From an uncultured Acetobacter sp. (lineage in GTDB: Bacteria > Pseudomonadota > Alphaproteobacteria > Acetobacterales > Acetobacteraceae), in NCBI GenBank assembly GCA_937900755.1, contig CALCDN010000044.1, forward strand, positions 1 through 18,966: a stretch of DNA of 18,966 nucleotides, given 5' to 3'. The position numbers and the translations under genes are program-made. Every line of letters begins with the position of its first letter. The stretch's first letter is position 1. The notes under the pieces are model-generated. The model ran no database searches. It was not told the origin of the DNA and saw only the letters and a list, made by a program, of their open reading frames with translations. Below are positions 7,637 through 14,272 of the stretch, one piece after another.

Positions 7637-9543
7637 CCCCGCTTGCGCAAGTGTTTTTCGTCAAACAGGGCAGACAGGGACTGGAGCATGGTCCCGCCCA
7701 GTTCCTCCGCGTCGGTAATGGTGACCGCGCGCTGGTAGTAGCGCGTCACGTCATGGCCAATACCAATGGCGGTCAGTTCCACCGGGCTGCGGTTTTCAAT
7801 CATGTGTATGACCTCGCGCAGGTGGTCCTCAAGGTAAGAGGTGGGGTTGACTGAAAGCGTGCTGTCATCCACCGGAGCACCGTCGGAGATAACCATAAGG
7901 ATCTTGCGCGCCTCGGGGCGGCTTTTTACCCGGCGCCATGCCCAGAGCAGGGCTTCGCCATCAATGTTTTCCTTCAGCAGCCCTTCACGCAGCATCAGGC
8001 CCAGGTTGGTGCGCGCCCGCCGCCACGGCGTGTCCGCCCCCTTGTAGACAATATGGCGCAGGTCGTTCAGGCGGCCCGGGTTTTCGGGTTTGTTGTTCTG
8101 CACCCATAATTCCCGGCTTTGCCCACCTTTCCATGCGCGGGTGGTAAAGCCCAGAATTTCCACCTTTACGCCACAGCGCTCTAATGTACGGGCCAGAATA
8201 TCCCCACAGGATGCGGCAACGGAAATGGGGCGACCACGCATGGAGCCTGAATTGTCAATCAGCAAGGAGACAACCGTGTCGCGGAACTCCGTATCCTTCT
8301 CCTGCTTGTAGGAAAGGGAAAGGCGCGGGTTGACCACAATGCGCGAGAGCCTGCCCGCATCAAGCATGCCCTCTTCCAGGTCAAATGACCACGAGCGGGT
8401 CTGCTGGGCCATCAGGCGGCGCTGGAGCCGGTTGGCAAGGCGGGAGACAACCCCGTGCAGCGTTGCAAGCTGAAGGTCCAGCTGGTGCCGCAGGCGGGAA
8501 AGCTCCTCGGGGTCGCACAGGTTTTCGGCCAGGATTTCTTCATCAAAACCAGTGGTGTAGGCGTGGTAGCCTTTGGCGGTCTGGCCTGCCTCTATTTCCT
8601 TGCGGTTGCCTGGGCCTGCGGCATCACCCGTGCCTTCGGCGGAGCCGGAGTCCTGCTCCACCTCGGGTGTATTGTCTGCGGCATCCGCGCTGCCCGCCAT
8701 GAGCTGGGGTTCGGAGACGGCGTCTGACAGGTCGGGGGCAGCGCCGGAGGTCTCGTCCTCCTGCTCGGGGGGGGGCTGTTCGTTATCATCCTCGTTCGAG
8801 TCCGGGGCGGAGCCGGAGTTGTCTTCCTCATCCTCCTGATCGGAGAGGGAGTCGTCATCGGTCAGCGCGCAGGCTGCCAGCAGTTTGCGTGTCGCGCGCG
8901 AGTAGGCCTTCTGGCTGTCCTGGTCGGTTGCCAGCGCGTCCAGCGCGTCCAGCGCGGTTTGGGGCAGTGTCCGTTTCCACTGTTCCATGATGGTGCGCGC
9001 GGAGTCGGGCAGGGGTTCCCCCGTCAGCTTTTCGCGCGCCAGCAACTCCAGCCCCACAACGGGGGAAAGCTGGGCCGCATCGGTCATGTGGTCCAGGCCA
9101 GCGGCGCGGACCTCCTGTTCCAGTCTTTGGCGCAGGTTGGCCGCGACCCCTTTCATGTGGCGCGCACCTATGGCCTCAACACGGGCCTGTTCCAGTGCGT
9201 CATAGACCTCGCGGGCAATGGTGTCGGCCGGGCGGCGGGCCGCGTGGAGGTCGAAGTCATGGTGTTTCAGCCTCAGCGCCTGCGCATCGGCCGCACCGCG
9301 CAGGCGCTGGGTTTCCTCCTCGTTCAGATTGAGCGAGGGGGAGGAGAGGCGGATTTTCTCTCCCAGGCTGATCGGGGCCATGGGCATGTTGCCGCTATGG
9401 AAGGAAACATCCGTCTCCTTGCGCCCGCCAAGGGCGCGCAGCGTTGCCTCCGTTGCCTGTTTAAAGGCATCGGCCCGCTTTTCCGCTTCCTCGCGCGAGA
9501 GGCGGATGGGTGAGTTGCCCGTATCTTTTGCCTGATCGGCCAT
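7633..9543 (-). CDS. cobT: Cobaltochelatase subunit CobT (vWA domain)
   Basis: A 636-residue protein matching CobT, the von Willebrand A-domain subunit that, with the AAA+ protein CobS and the large subunit CobN, inserts cobalt into hydrogenobyrinate a,c-diamide in the aerobic cobalamin pathway. The N-terminal helical region (1-225) includes SFHSGNMPMAPISLGEKIRL. A very acidic linker (about 229-305, long Asp/Glu runs) follows, then the vWA domain with MIDAS motif D430-N-S432-G-S434 and later VISDGAPVDDSTL. The acidic linker is normal for the family. The start is the ATG at 9543, preceded on the minus strand by AGGGGG four bases upstream; an upstream in-frame ATG at 9654 lies inside cobS and is unlikely. 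cobS ends 28 bp before it. No cobN is in the window. Confidence 0.95.
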   Translation of the reverse strand: MADQAKDTGNSPIRLSREEAEKRADAFKQATEATLRALGGRKETDVSFHSGNMPMAPISLGEKIRLSSPSLNLNEEETQRLRGAADAQALRLKHHDFDLHAARRPADTIAREVYDALEQARVEAIGARHMKGVAANLRQRLEQEVRAAGLDHMTDAAQLSPVVGLELLAREKLTGEPLPDSARTIMEQWKRTLPQTALDALDALATDQDSQKAYSRATRKLLAACALTDDDSLSDQEDEEDNSGSAPDSNEDDNEQPPPEQEDETSGAAPDLSDAVSEPQLMAGSADAADNTPEVEQDSGSAEGTGDAAGPGNRKEIEAGQTAKGYHAYTTGFDEEILAENLCDPEELSRLRHQLDLQLATLHGVVSRLANRLQRRLMAQQTRSWSFDLEEGMLDAGRLSRIVVNPRLSLSYKQEKDTEFRDTVVSLLIDNSGSMRGRPISVAASCGDILARTLERCGVKVEILGFTTRAWKGGQSRELWVQNNKPENPGRLNDLRHIVYKGADTPWRRARTNLGLMLREGLLKENIDGEALLWAWRRVKSRPEARKILMVISDGAPVDDSTLSVNPTSYLEDHLREVIHMIENRSPVELTAIGIGHDVTRYYQRAVTITDAEELGGTMLQSLSALFDEKHLRKRG

Positions 9544-9571
9544 AACGCCCCCTGTCTGTTTGTCGTCTTTT

Positions 9572-10579
9572 TCAGGCAGAGCGTTTGGGCAGGGGGCTGC
9601 TGTTGAAGCAACGCTGGTAATATTCCGCCACCATGCCGCGTTCGGCCTCGTCACATTTGTTGAGGAATGTCACGCGGAAGGCAAAGGCCAGATCCTTGAA
9701 AATCCGGTCATTTTCCGCCCAGGCGATAACCGAGCGCGGAGACATGACGGTGGACAGGTCGCCTGCCATGAAACCGGCGCGTGTCAGCCCGGCAAGGGCG
9801 ACCATGTTGTCAATTTTTTCCCGCATGGCCTTGTCATCGTGGGCAATGCCCAGGCGGGAGCAGACAATGCCCACCTCCTGCTTGTGGGGCAGGTAGTTGA
9901 GCGAGGTTACAATGTTCCAGCGGTCCATCTGCCCCTGATTGATCTGCTGGGTGCCGTGATACAGGCCCGTTGTATCTCCCAGCCCCACCGTGTTGGCGGT
10001 GGAGAACAGGCGGAACCACGGGTTGGGGGTAATGACCCGGTTCTGGTCGAGCAGGGTCAGCTTGCCTTCCACTTCCAAAATGCGCTGGATGACAAACATC
10101 ACGTCCGGGCGGCCTGCATCATATTCATCAAACACAAGCGCGCAGGGGCGTTGCAGGCACCACGGCAGCAGTCCTTCCTGGAACTCGGTGATCTGCTGGC
10201 CATCCTTGACCACAATGGCGTCCTTGCCCACCAGGTCTATGCGCGAGACATGGCTGTCCAGGTTGATGCGGATGCACGGCCAGTTCAGGCGTGCGGCAAT
10301 CTGCTCCACATGGGAGGATTTGCCCGTACCGTGGAAGCCCTGCACCATAACGCGGCGGTTGAAGGCAAAGCCCGCCAGAATGGCCAGTGTCGTGTCGTGG
10401 TCAAACAGATAGGCCGTATCAACTGGCGGCACATGCTCGGTACGGAGGGAGAAGGCGGGAACCTTCATGTCGGACTCGATCCCGAACACATCGCGGACGC
10501 TGACTTCCATATCCGGGACGGAAACCGCCGAAATGGGCGGAAGATCAAGGGCTGCTGTCTGGGGGATGGAATCCGTCAT
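9572..10579 (-). CDS. cobS: Cobaltochelatase subunit CobS (AAA+ ATPase)
   Basis: A 335-residue AAA+ ATPase of the CobS/MoxR branch, very close to the usual CobS length (about 330). It forms a hexameric ring with CobT that drives metal insertion by CobN. Visible motifs are Walker A GFHGTGKSS (81-89), Walker B CALVFDEYDAG (D151-E152), LFSTANTVGLGDTTGLYHGT (sensor 1 and the CobS loop, 191-210), and an arginine finger in QMDRWNIV (R220). The N-terminal region with VFGIESDMKVPAFS is typical of the family. The gene lies between the J-domain protein gene (72-bp gap) and cobT (28-bp gap), all on the minus strand, which suggests one transcript. The ribosome binding site is weak. Confidence 0.95.
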   Translation of the reverse strand: MTDSIPQTAALDLPPISAVSVPDMEVSVRDVFGIESDMKVPAFSLRTEHVPPVDTAYLFDHDTTLAILAGFAFNRRVMVQGFHGTGKSSHVEQIAARLNWPCIRINLDSHVSRIDLVGKDAIVVKDGQQITEFQEGLLPWCLQRPCALVFDEYDAGRPDVMFVIQRILEVEGKLTLLDQNRVITPNPWFRLFSTANTVGLGDTTGLYHGTQQINQGQMDRWNIVTSLNYLPHKQEVGIVCSRLGIAHDDKAMREKIDNMVALAGLTRAGFMAGDLSTVMSPRSVIAWAENDRIFKDLAFAFRVTFLNKCDEAERGMVAEYYQRCFNSSPLPKRSA

Positions 10580-10651
10580 GATTATCCGTCTGATCGTAAG
10601 GGGTTCAAAACAAAACCGATGGTACGCGCTGGAGCAGGATACATGACATGA

Positions 10652-11263
10652 TCAGCCTGCTTTTTCGAGTTCTTCCGTCTGCAGATGTGCCTTCACGGTA
10701 GTGAAAGCAACATTGATCATTTTCAGACGTTCCTCCGCCGCGAGGTCACCCTGGTTGGTGTCGGGGTGGTGCTTGCGGGCAAGGGCGCGGTAATGGGCCT
10801 TGGCGTTTGCCAGGGTGACCGGCCAGTCCAGCCCCAGAATGGCCAGCGGCTCACGCAAATGGGCGGGTATGCGCGGCTCGGCCTGCGCGCGGGCGCGTTC
10901 GGCGCGGGCGCGGCGGTTCTGGCCCAGTATGTCCAGCGGGTCCAGAATATCTTCCTCACTGGGCATGGTGCGCTTGCCCGGTCCTGGGCCCTGGCCGAAC
11001 GTCCATGTCGGCCGGTCCCAGCTGACATCGGCCCGCAGATGCGCTTCGATCTGGCCGGGGGACATGCCTTTGTAATAGTCCCACCGCGCATTATATTCCC
11101 GGACATGCTCAAGGCAGAACCAATAGTACTGGTTCAGGCTATCGCGGGAACGAGGCGCGCGGTATCCTGCCGGGCTTGTGCAGTCCGGCATGTCGCAGCA
11201 GCGCTGCGGCGCGTTGGGATCGGGATCAAACGCGCGGGGACGGGTGTTCCTTCGCTTCATCAT
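10652..11263 (-). CDS. J-domain (DnaJ-like) co-chaperone with N-terminal Cys/His cluster
   Basis: A 203-residue protein whose C-terminal 65 residues form a J-domain: LAILGLDWPVTLANAKAHYR, then the HPD motif (H166-P167-D168), then a final helix with MINVAFTTVKAHL. HPD stimulates DnaK ATP hydrolysis. Unlike DnaJ, the J-domain is at the C-terminus. The N-terminal half has C22-C23, C28, C50 and H53 (CCDMPDC and WFCLEHVREYN), a spacing that could bind zinc. The linker (about 115-130) is Arg/Ala-rich. This architecture is conserved beside cobS-cobT in alphaproteobacteria, but its client is not established as far as I know. Two adjacent ATGs (11263 and 11260) are possible starts. It diverges from bolA across 51 bp. 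Confidence 0.9.
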   Translation of the reverse strand: MMKRRNTRPRAFDPDPNAPQRCCDMPDCTSPAGYRAPRSRDSLNQYYWFCLEHVREYNARWDYYKGMSPGQIEAHLRADVSWDRPTWTFGQGPGPGKRTMPSEEDILDPLDILGQNRRARAERARAQAEPRIPAHLREPLAILGLDWPVTLANAKAHYRALARKHHPDTNQGDLAAEERLKMINVAFTTVKAHLQTEELEKAG

Positions 11264-11314
11264 TCATCGTTATTTGCGTTGCAAATGCTTCGGTCGCAAG
11301 AGGTGAGTTAGCAT

Positions 11315-11653
11315 ATGACCAGTCTTTCAGACTCCACATCCCGTTCCGCATCGGGTGTCTCGCGCGCCCAGCGGGTGCGCAAAGTGCTGGAAACGGCGCT
11401 TTTTCCCGTCCTGTTGGACATAGAGGACGAAAGCCACCGCCATGCCCACCATGTGGAGCAGACACGTGGCCCCAACGCGGGTGCGACGGAAACCCACTTT
11501 CGCCTCCACATTGTTTCCCCTGTTTTTGAGGGCATGAGTCGCGTGGCGCGTTCGCGCAGGGTGCACGAGCTGTTAGCGCCCGAACTGGCGGATGGCCTGC
11601 ATGCTCTGGCCCTGACGCTGCGCACCCCGGCGGAAGAAGAGGCCCGTGCATGA
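11315..11653 (+). CDS. BolA family protein
   Basis: A 112-residue BolA-family protein, a small KH-like fold that usually pairs with monothiol glutaredoxins in Fe-S trafficking or acts as a regulator. The pattern is clear: DIEDESHRHAHH (35-46), ETHFRLHIVSPVFEGMSRVA (59-78), and HELLAPELADGLHALALTL with the invariant histidine H96 that ligands the shared 2Fe-2S cluster in BolA2-type proteins. The segment that normally reads R-H-R in the recognition helix reads R-S-R here (S80). An AGGTGA ribosome binding site precedes the ATG at 11315. The TGA stop overlaps the next ATG (ATGA), so translation of the lolA-like gene is probably coupled. It is divergent from the J-protein/cobS/cobT genes, the usual alphaproteobacterial neighbourhood. 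Confidence 0.9.
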   Translation: MTSLSDSTSRSASGVSRAQRVRKVLETALFPVLLDIEDESHRHAHHVEQTRGPNAGATETHFRLHIVSPVFEGMSRVARSRRVHELLAPELADGLHALALTLRTPAEEEARA

Positions 11654-12213
11654 GCCCGAGGCTGCTCAGGCGTCGCTCCCTGCTTGCCCTGGCGCCATTG
11701 CTGTTCGCGGCCTGCGCTGCGCCACAGGTGGATAATGGGCGTTATGGCGCCACGGTCAGTCGGGTGGAGGCGTATTTCCGCACTGTCAACCTGCAAGACG
11801 TGCCGTTTACGCAGGTATGGCCCAATGGCGGCACCGGGGGCGGGATTCTTACCTACCGGCCGGGTTATCTGGACATGCGCTTTACCACTCCGCATGAGAT
11901 GGAACTCAAGGCAGCGGGGCGGGCTGCCGTGTTTACAGATGCCCAGAACGGCTCCGAAACCCATATGGGGCTGGGCCATAGTGCCCTGGGGCTGTTGCTG
12001 GGCAACCCTGTGCGCCTGTCCGGCCCTGTTATGGTAACCGATGTTCAGCAACCGGCCGGCATGGTCCAGCTTTCACTGACCAGAGCGGACAACCCCTCCC
12101 AGGGGCTGGTCACGCTCCGATTCAGGGATACGGGCAGGACCCTGAGCCTGTATGACGTGCGTATTCTGGACGAGCAGCGCAAACTTACGCAAATTCGACT
12201 GGACCCGGTGTAA
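11650..12213 (+). CDS. LolA-family outer-membrane lipoprotein carrier-like protein, possible lipoprotein
   Basis: A 187-residue exported protein with the LolA/LolB-like beta pattern: VEAYFRTVNLQDVPFTQVWP, GGILTYRPGYLDMRFTTPHE, a middle part where LolA has its lid region, VQLSLTRADNPSQGLVTLRF, and the final SLYDVRILDEQRKLTQIRL. LolA carries lipoproteins across the periplasm to the outer membrane. The signal is unusual: RLLRRRSLLALAPLLFAAC has a Tat-like RRSLL and a lipobox-like F-A-A-C (C22), so it may be a lipoprotein rather than a soluble carrier; ordinary cleavage at A-C-A is the alternative. Its ATG overlaps the bolA stop (ATGA) and an AAGAAGAGG ribosome binding site lies inside bolA. The 3' end overlaps lipB by 29 bp. 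It may be a second LolA-type gene, since canonical alphaproteobacterial lolA usually sits near ftsK. Confidence 0.78.
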   Translation: MSPRLLRRRSLLALAPLLFAACAAPQVDNGRYGATVSRVEAYFRTVNLQDVPFTQVWPNGGTGGGILTYRPGYLDMRFTTPHEMELKAAGRAAVFTDAQNGSETHMGLGHSALGLLLGNPVRLSGPVMVTDVQQPAGMVQLSLTRADNPSQGLVTLRFRDTGRTLSLYDVRILDEQRKLTQIRLDPV

Positions 12214-12895
12214 GCTCCACAATACTCGGGGCCGATGGCGTGGCGCCAAATACAGTGAGCCACGCCGCAGCCAGCGCCTGGTCCAGATCGGCCATGCTGG
12301 CCCTGATTCCCAGCTTTTCAAAGCTGGTAACACCATAGTCGCGAATACCGCAGGGGACGATGCCCTCAAAATCCGGCAGGGCGGGGGCCAGATTGATCGC
12401 AACCCCGTGCCAGCTGACCCAGCGGGACACACGCACGCCAATGGCTGCGATTTTTTCCTCCCCTCCGGTGTGCGGGTTGGTAACCCAGACACCCACCCGG
12501 CCTTCGCGCACTTCTCCTCGCAGGCCAAAGCTTGCCAGAGCCGTAATGATCCATGCCTCCAGTGCTTGCACATAGGCCCGCAGGTCGCGCGCGGGGGTGT
12601 TGCCGTGGGGGCGTTGCAGGTCAAGCATGACGTAGGCCGTGCGCTGGCCCGGCCCGTGGTAAGTCCACTGTCCGCCACGGCCCGCATGGTAGGTGGGGTA
12701 GCCCGCGGGGTTGAACAGGTCCTCCGCCCTGGCCGATGTGCCCGATGTATAAAGGGGCGGGTGCTCCAGCAGCCACACGCGCTCGGCGGCCTCTCCTGCC
12801 CGTATGGCTTTGGCAATCTGTTCCATTCTGCTCAGGGCGGCAGGGTAGGGGACCAGTTTTTTGCTTGTTTCCCATAAAATTTGTTCTTTGGTCAT
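12185..12895 (-). CDS. lipB: Lipoyl(octanoyl) transferase LipB
   Basis: A 236-residue octanoyltransferase that moves octanoate from acyl carrier protein to the lipoyl domains of 2-oxoacid dehydrogenases and GcvH, the first step of lipoate synthesis in the cytosol. Family motifs are WLLEHPPLYTSGTSA (41-55), GRGGQWTYHGPGQ (72-84, substrate binding), KIAAIGVRV with the catalytic lysine K148, WHGVAINLAP, and GIVPCGI with the catalytic cysteine C182. The ATG at 12895 gives a normal-length protein. Its last 29 bp overlap the 3' end of the convergent lolA-like gene. Its start codon sits at the -35 box of the predicted promoter of the divergent tRNA-Leu gene. Confidence 0.96.
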   Translation of the reverse strand: MTKEQILWETSKKLVPYPAALSRMEQIAKAIRAGEAAERVWLLEHPPLYTSGTSARAEDLFNPAGYPTYHAGRGGQWTYHGPGQRTAYVMLDLQRPHGNTPARDLRAYVQALEAWIITALASFGLRGEVREGRVGVWVTNPHTGGEEKIAAIGVRVSRWVSWHGVAINLAPALPDFEGIVPCGIRDYGVTSFEKLGIRASMADLDQALAAAWLTVFGATPSAPSIVELTPGPVEFA

Positions 12896-12923
12896 TGCCG
12901 CCTGCTTATGGTTCGGTTATAGG
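12895..12923 (+). promoter_or_regulatory. Possible promoter of tRNA-Leu
   Basis: TTGCCG (12895-12900) and TATAGG (12918-12923) are separated by exactly 17 bp and followed by a G/C-containing discriminator, as expected for a sigma-70 stable-RNA promoter. The implied start is near 12930, giving a roughly 40-nt leader before the mature tRNA. Each hexamer matches consensus at only four of six positions. Confidence 0.35.
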
Positions 12924-12935
12924 GCTTCGTATCAC

Positions 12936-12960
12936 ACGGTATCGCCTTTTTTGATACCGT
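12936..12960. repeat. Inverted repeat between lipB and tRNA-Leu
   Basis: ACGGTATC (12936-12943) and GATACCGT (12953-12960) form a perfect 8-bp dyad around a 9-nt loop containing six T's. It ends 9 nt before the mature tRNA. It could be a hairpin in the tRNA leader, a protein-binding site, or a structure upstream of lipB. Confidence 0.6.
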
Positions 12961-12969
12961 TTGTCACGT

Positions 12970-13055
12970 GCGGTCGTGGCGGAATGGTAGACGCGCAAGC
13001 TTGAGGTGCTTGTGGGGGAAACCTCGTGGAAGTTCGAGTCTTCTCGACCGCACCA
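12970..13055 (+). tRNA. tRNA-Leu, anticodon GAG
   Basis: An 86-nt class II tRNA. The acceptor stem GCGGTCG (12970-12976) pairs with CGACCGC (13045-13051), followed by discriminator A and an encoded CCA. The anticodon arm CAAGC-TTGAGGT-GCTTG places GAG at positions 34-36, reading CUC and CUU leucine codons. A long variable arm (TGTGGGGGAAACCTCGT) is typical of leucine tRNAs, and the T arm carries TTCGAGT. It stands alone, not in a tRNA cluster, and is followed by its own terminator. Confidence 0.97.
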
Positions 13056-13085
13056 TTTTCTTTCATGACAAAACCTAATGTTATG

Positions 13086-13121
13086 AACGGCAAAGGGCTG
13101 GCGCCTTGAGCCGTTTTTTTT
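13086..13121 (+). terminator. Rho-independent terminator of tRNA-Leu
   Basis: AACGGC (13086-13091) pairs with GCCGTT (13110-13115), with an inner AAGG/CCTT pairing, and the stem runs into eight T's at 13114-13121. It lies 30 nt after the encoded CCA. Confidence 0.85.
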
Positions 13122-13388
13122 CGTTCATTCGCATTTTTCTGCAGATTGGGCGGGATTTGTCACATTCACGCCGTTCTTTTGCTGTTTGTTGCGGTGTAGA
13201 AGCATGGTTGCAGTTGTGTAAAAGACCATGCCAGTAGGCCACGGATATATAAGGCATGATGCCAGGTAACATTGGCAGTAGCCTTGATCTTATTTCGGCA
13301 CTGGTGGCATGGGGGCCTGTAACCTCATGTTTTGGACAGGCCGGTTCGGGTGGTCTTAGGTTTAACTTGATTTAAAGGTGTTATATTC
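13122..13388. other. Non-coding stretch between tRNA-Leu terminator and galU
   Basis: About 267 bp without a convincing gene. It holds several short dyads rich in GGCA/TGCC: CATGCC...GGCATG around 13230-13255, GGCATGATGCC just after, and GGCCTGT...ACAGGCC at 13314-13342. A TATATA run lies near 13245. No T-tract follows any of these hairpins on the plus strand. It is likely promoter and 5' leader of galU, but I cannot place a promoter with confidence. Confidence 0.6.
13314..13342. repeat. Inverted repeat upstream of galU
   Basis: A perfect 7-bp dyad, GGCCTGT (13314-13320) and ACAGGCC (13336-13342), with a 15-nt loop, ending 46 bp before the galU start. No T-run follows, so it is not a simple terminator. 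It may be an operator or a leader hairpin. Confidence 0.45.
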
Positions 13389-14267
13389 GTGTCCAATCAC
13401 AAGCCTTTACGTAAAGCGGTCCTGCCGGTTGCAGGACTGGGAACGCGCTTTTTGCCAGCCACCAAGGCCATGCCAAAAGAAATGCTGCCGGTCGTGGACA
13501 AACCCCTTATTCAATACGCGATTGATGAAGCACGGGCCGCAGGTATTGAGGAATTCTGCCTGATTACCGGCCGCGGAAAAGATTCCCTGATCGATTATTT
13601 CGATATTGCCTACGAGCTTGAAAGCACGCTCAAGGAACGCAACAAGATTGACTGCCTGGAAGCGCTGGAGCCGAGCAGTATTCCCGCAGGTTCGCTCATG
13701 GCCGTGCGCCAGCAGGAGCCCCTTGGCCTGGGCCACGCCATCTGGTGCGCGCGTTCCTTTATCGGGGACGACCCGTTTGCCATTTTGCTGCCAGATGACA
13801 TGGTGATGTCGCAAAAAGGCTGCCTGAAGCAACTGGCCGATGCCTATTACGAAACCGGGGGCAACGTGGTTGCCGTGTCCGAAGTGCCGCGTGAGCATAC
13901 CAACCGCTATGGTATTCTCGACACCGGCAAGGATGATGGCCGCCTTGTGGAAGTGAAGGGGCTGGTTGAAAAACCCAAGCCTGAAGATGCACCGTCCAAC
14001 CTGTCCATTATCGGTCGTTATATTCTGACCCCCGATGTCATGCCGCATCTTGCCAAGCTGGAAAAAGGTGCGGGGGGAGAAGTGCAACTGACGGACGCCA
14101 TGGCCAAAACCATTGGTCACGTGCCGTTCTATGGCCTGCGGTATGAGGGCACACGGTACGATTGTGGCAACAAGCTCGGCTTCCTTGAGGCACAGATCGC
14201 CTTTGCGCTGGAACGGCCCGAACTGGCTGATGGCGTGCGCGAATTCCTCAAGAAATACGAGGGGTAG
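13389..14267 (+). CDS. galU: UTP-glucose-1-phosphate uridylyltransferase GalU
   Basis: A 292-residue nucleotidyltransferase that makes UDP-glucose from UTP and glucose-1-phosphate, the donor for cellulose, acetan-like exopolysaccharide, glycolipids and osmoregulated glucans. The N-terminal signature is clear: LPVAGLGTRFLPATKAMPKE (12-31) with VDKPLIQYAIDEA after it. Also typical are ITGRGKDSLIDYFD, QQEPLGLGHAIWCAR, FAILLPDDM, and GLVEKPKPEDAPSNLSIIGRY, ending with YEGTRYDCGNKLGFLEA. The start is a GTG at 13389 with AGGTG eight bases upstream. Only 5 bp separate its stop from the next ATG, so galU and the phosphohexomutase gene form an operon that supplies both steps from glucose-6-phosphate to UDP-glucose. 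Confidence 0.96.
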   Translation: MSNHKPLRKAVLPVAGLGTRFLPATKAMPKEMLPVVDKPLIQYAIDEARAAGIEEFCLITGRGKDSLIDYFDIAYELESTLKERNKIDCLEALEPSSIPAGSLMAVRQQEPLGLGHAIWCARSFIGDDPFAILLPDDMVMSQKGCLKQLADAYYETGGNVVAVSEVPREHTNRYGILDTGKDDGRLVEVKGLVEKPKPEDAPSNLSIIGRYILTPDVMPHLAKLEKGAGGEVQLTDAMAKTIGHVPFYGLRYEGTRYDCGNKLGFLEAQIAFALERPELADGVREFLKKYEG

Positions 14268-14272
14268 GACTG

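Noticed and set aside
8750..8860. Low-complexity Asp/Glu repeat in cobT as a possible insertion or error
   Set aside because: A long acidic linker before the vWA domain is normal for CobT and the frame is intact.
9560..10651. A 363-codon plus-strand open frame opposite cobS
   Set aside because: CobS Walker motifs and arginine finger are on the minus strand; this is its mirror.
12970..13121. tRNA-Leu 3' end as an integration site for a mobile element
   Set aside because: No integrase, no direct repeat of the tRNA end, and core genes follow immediately.
13081..13272. A 63-codon minus-strand open frame downstream of tRNA-Leu
   Set aside because: It runs through the tRNA terminator hairpin and its T-tract, with no ribosome binding site or family resemblance.
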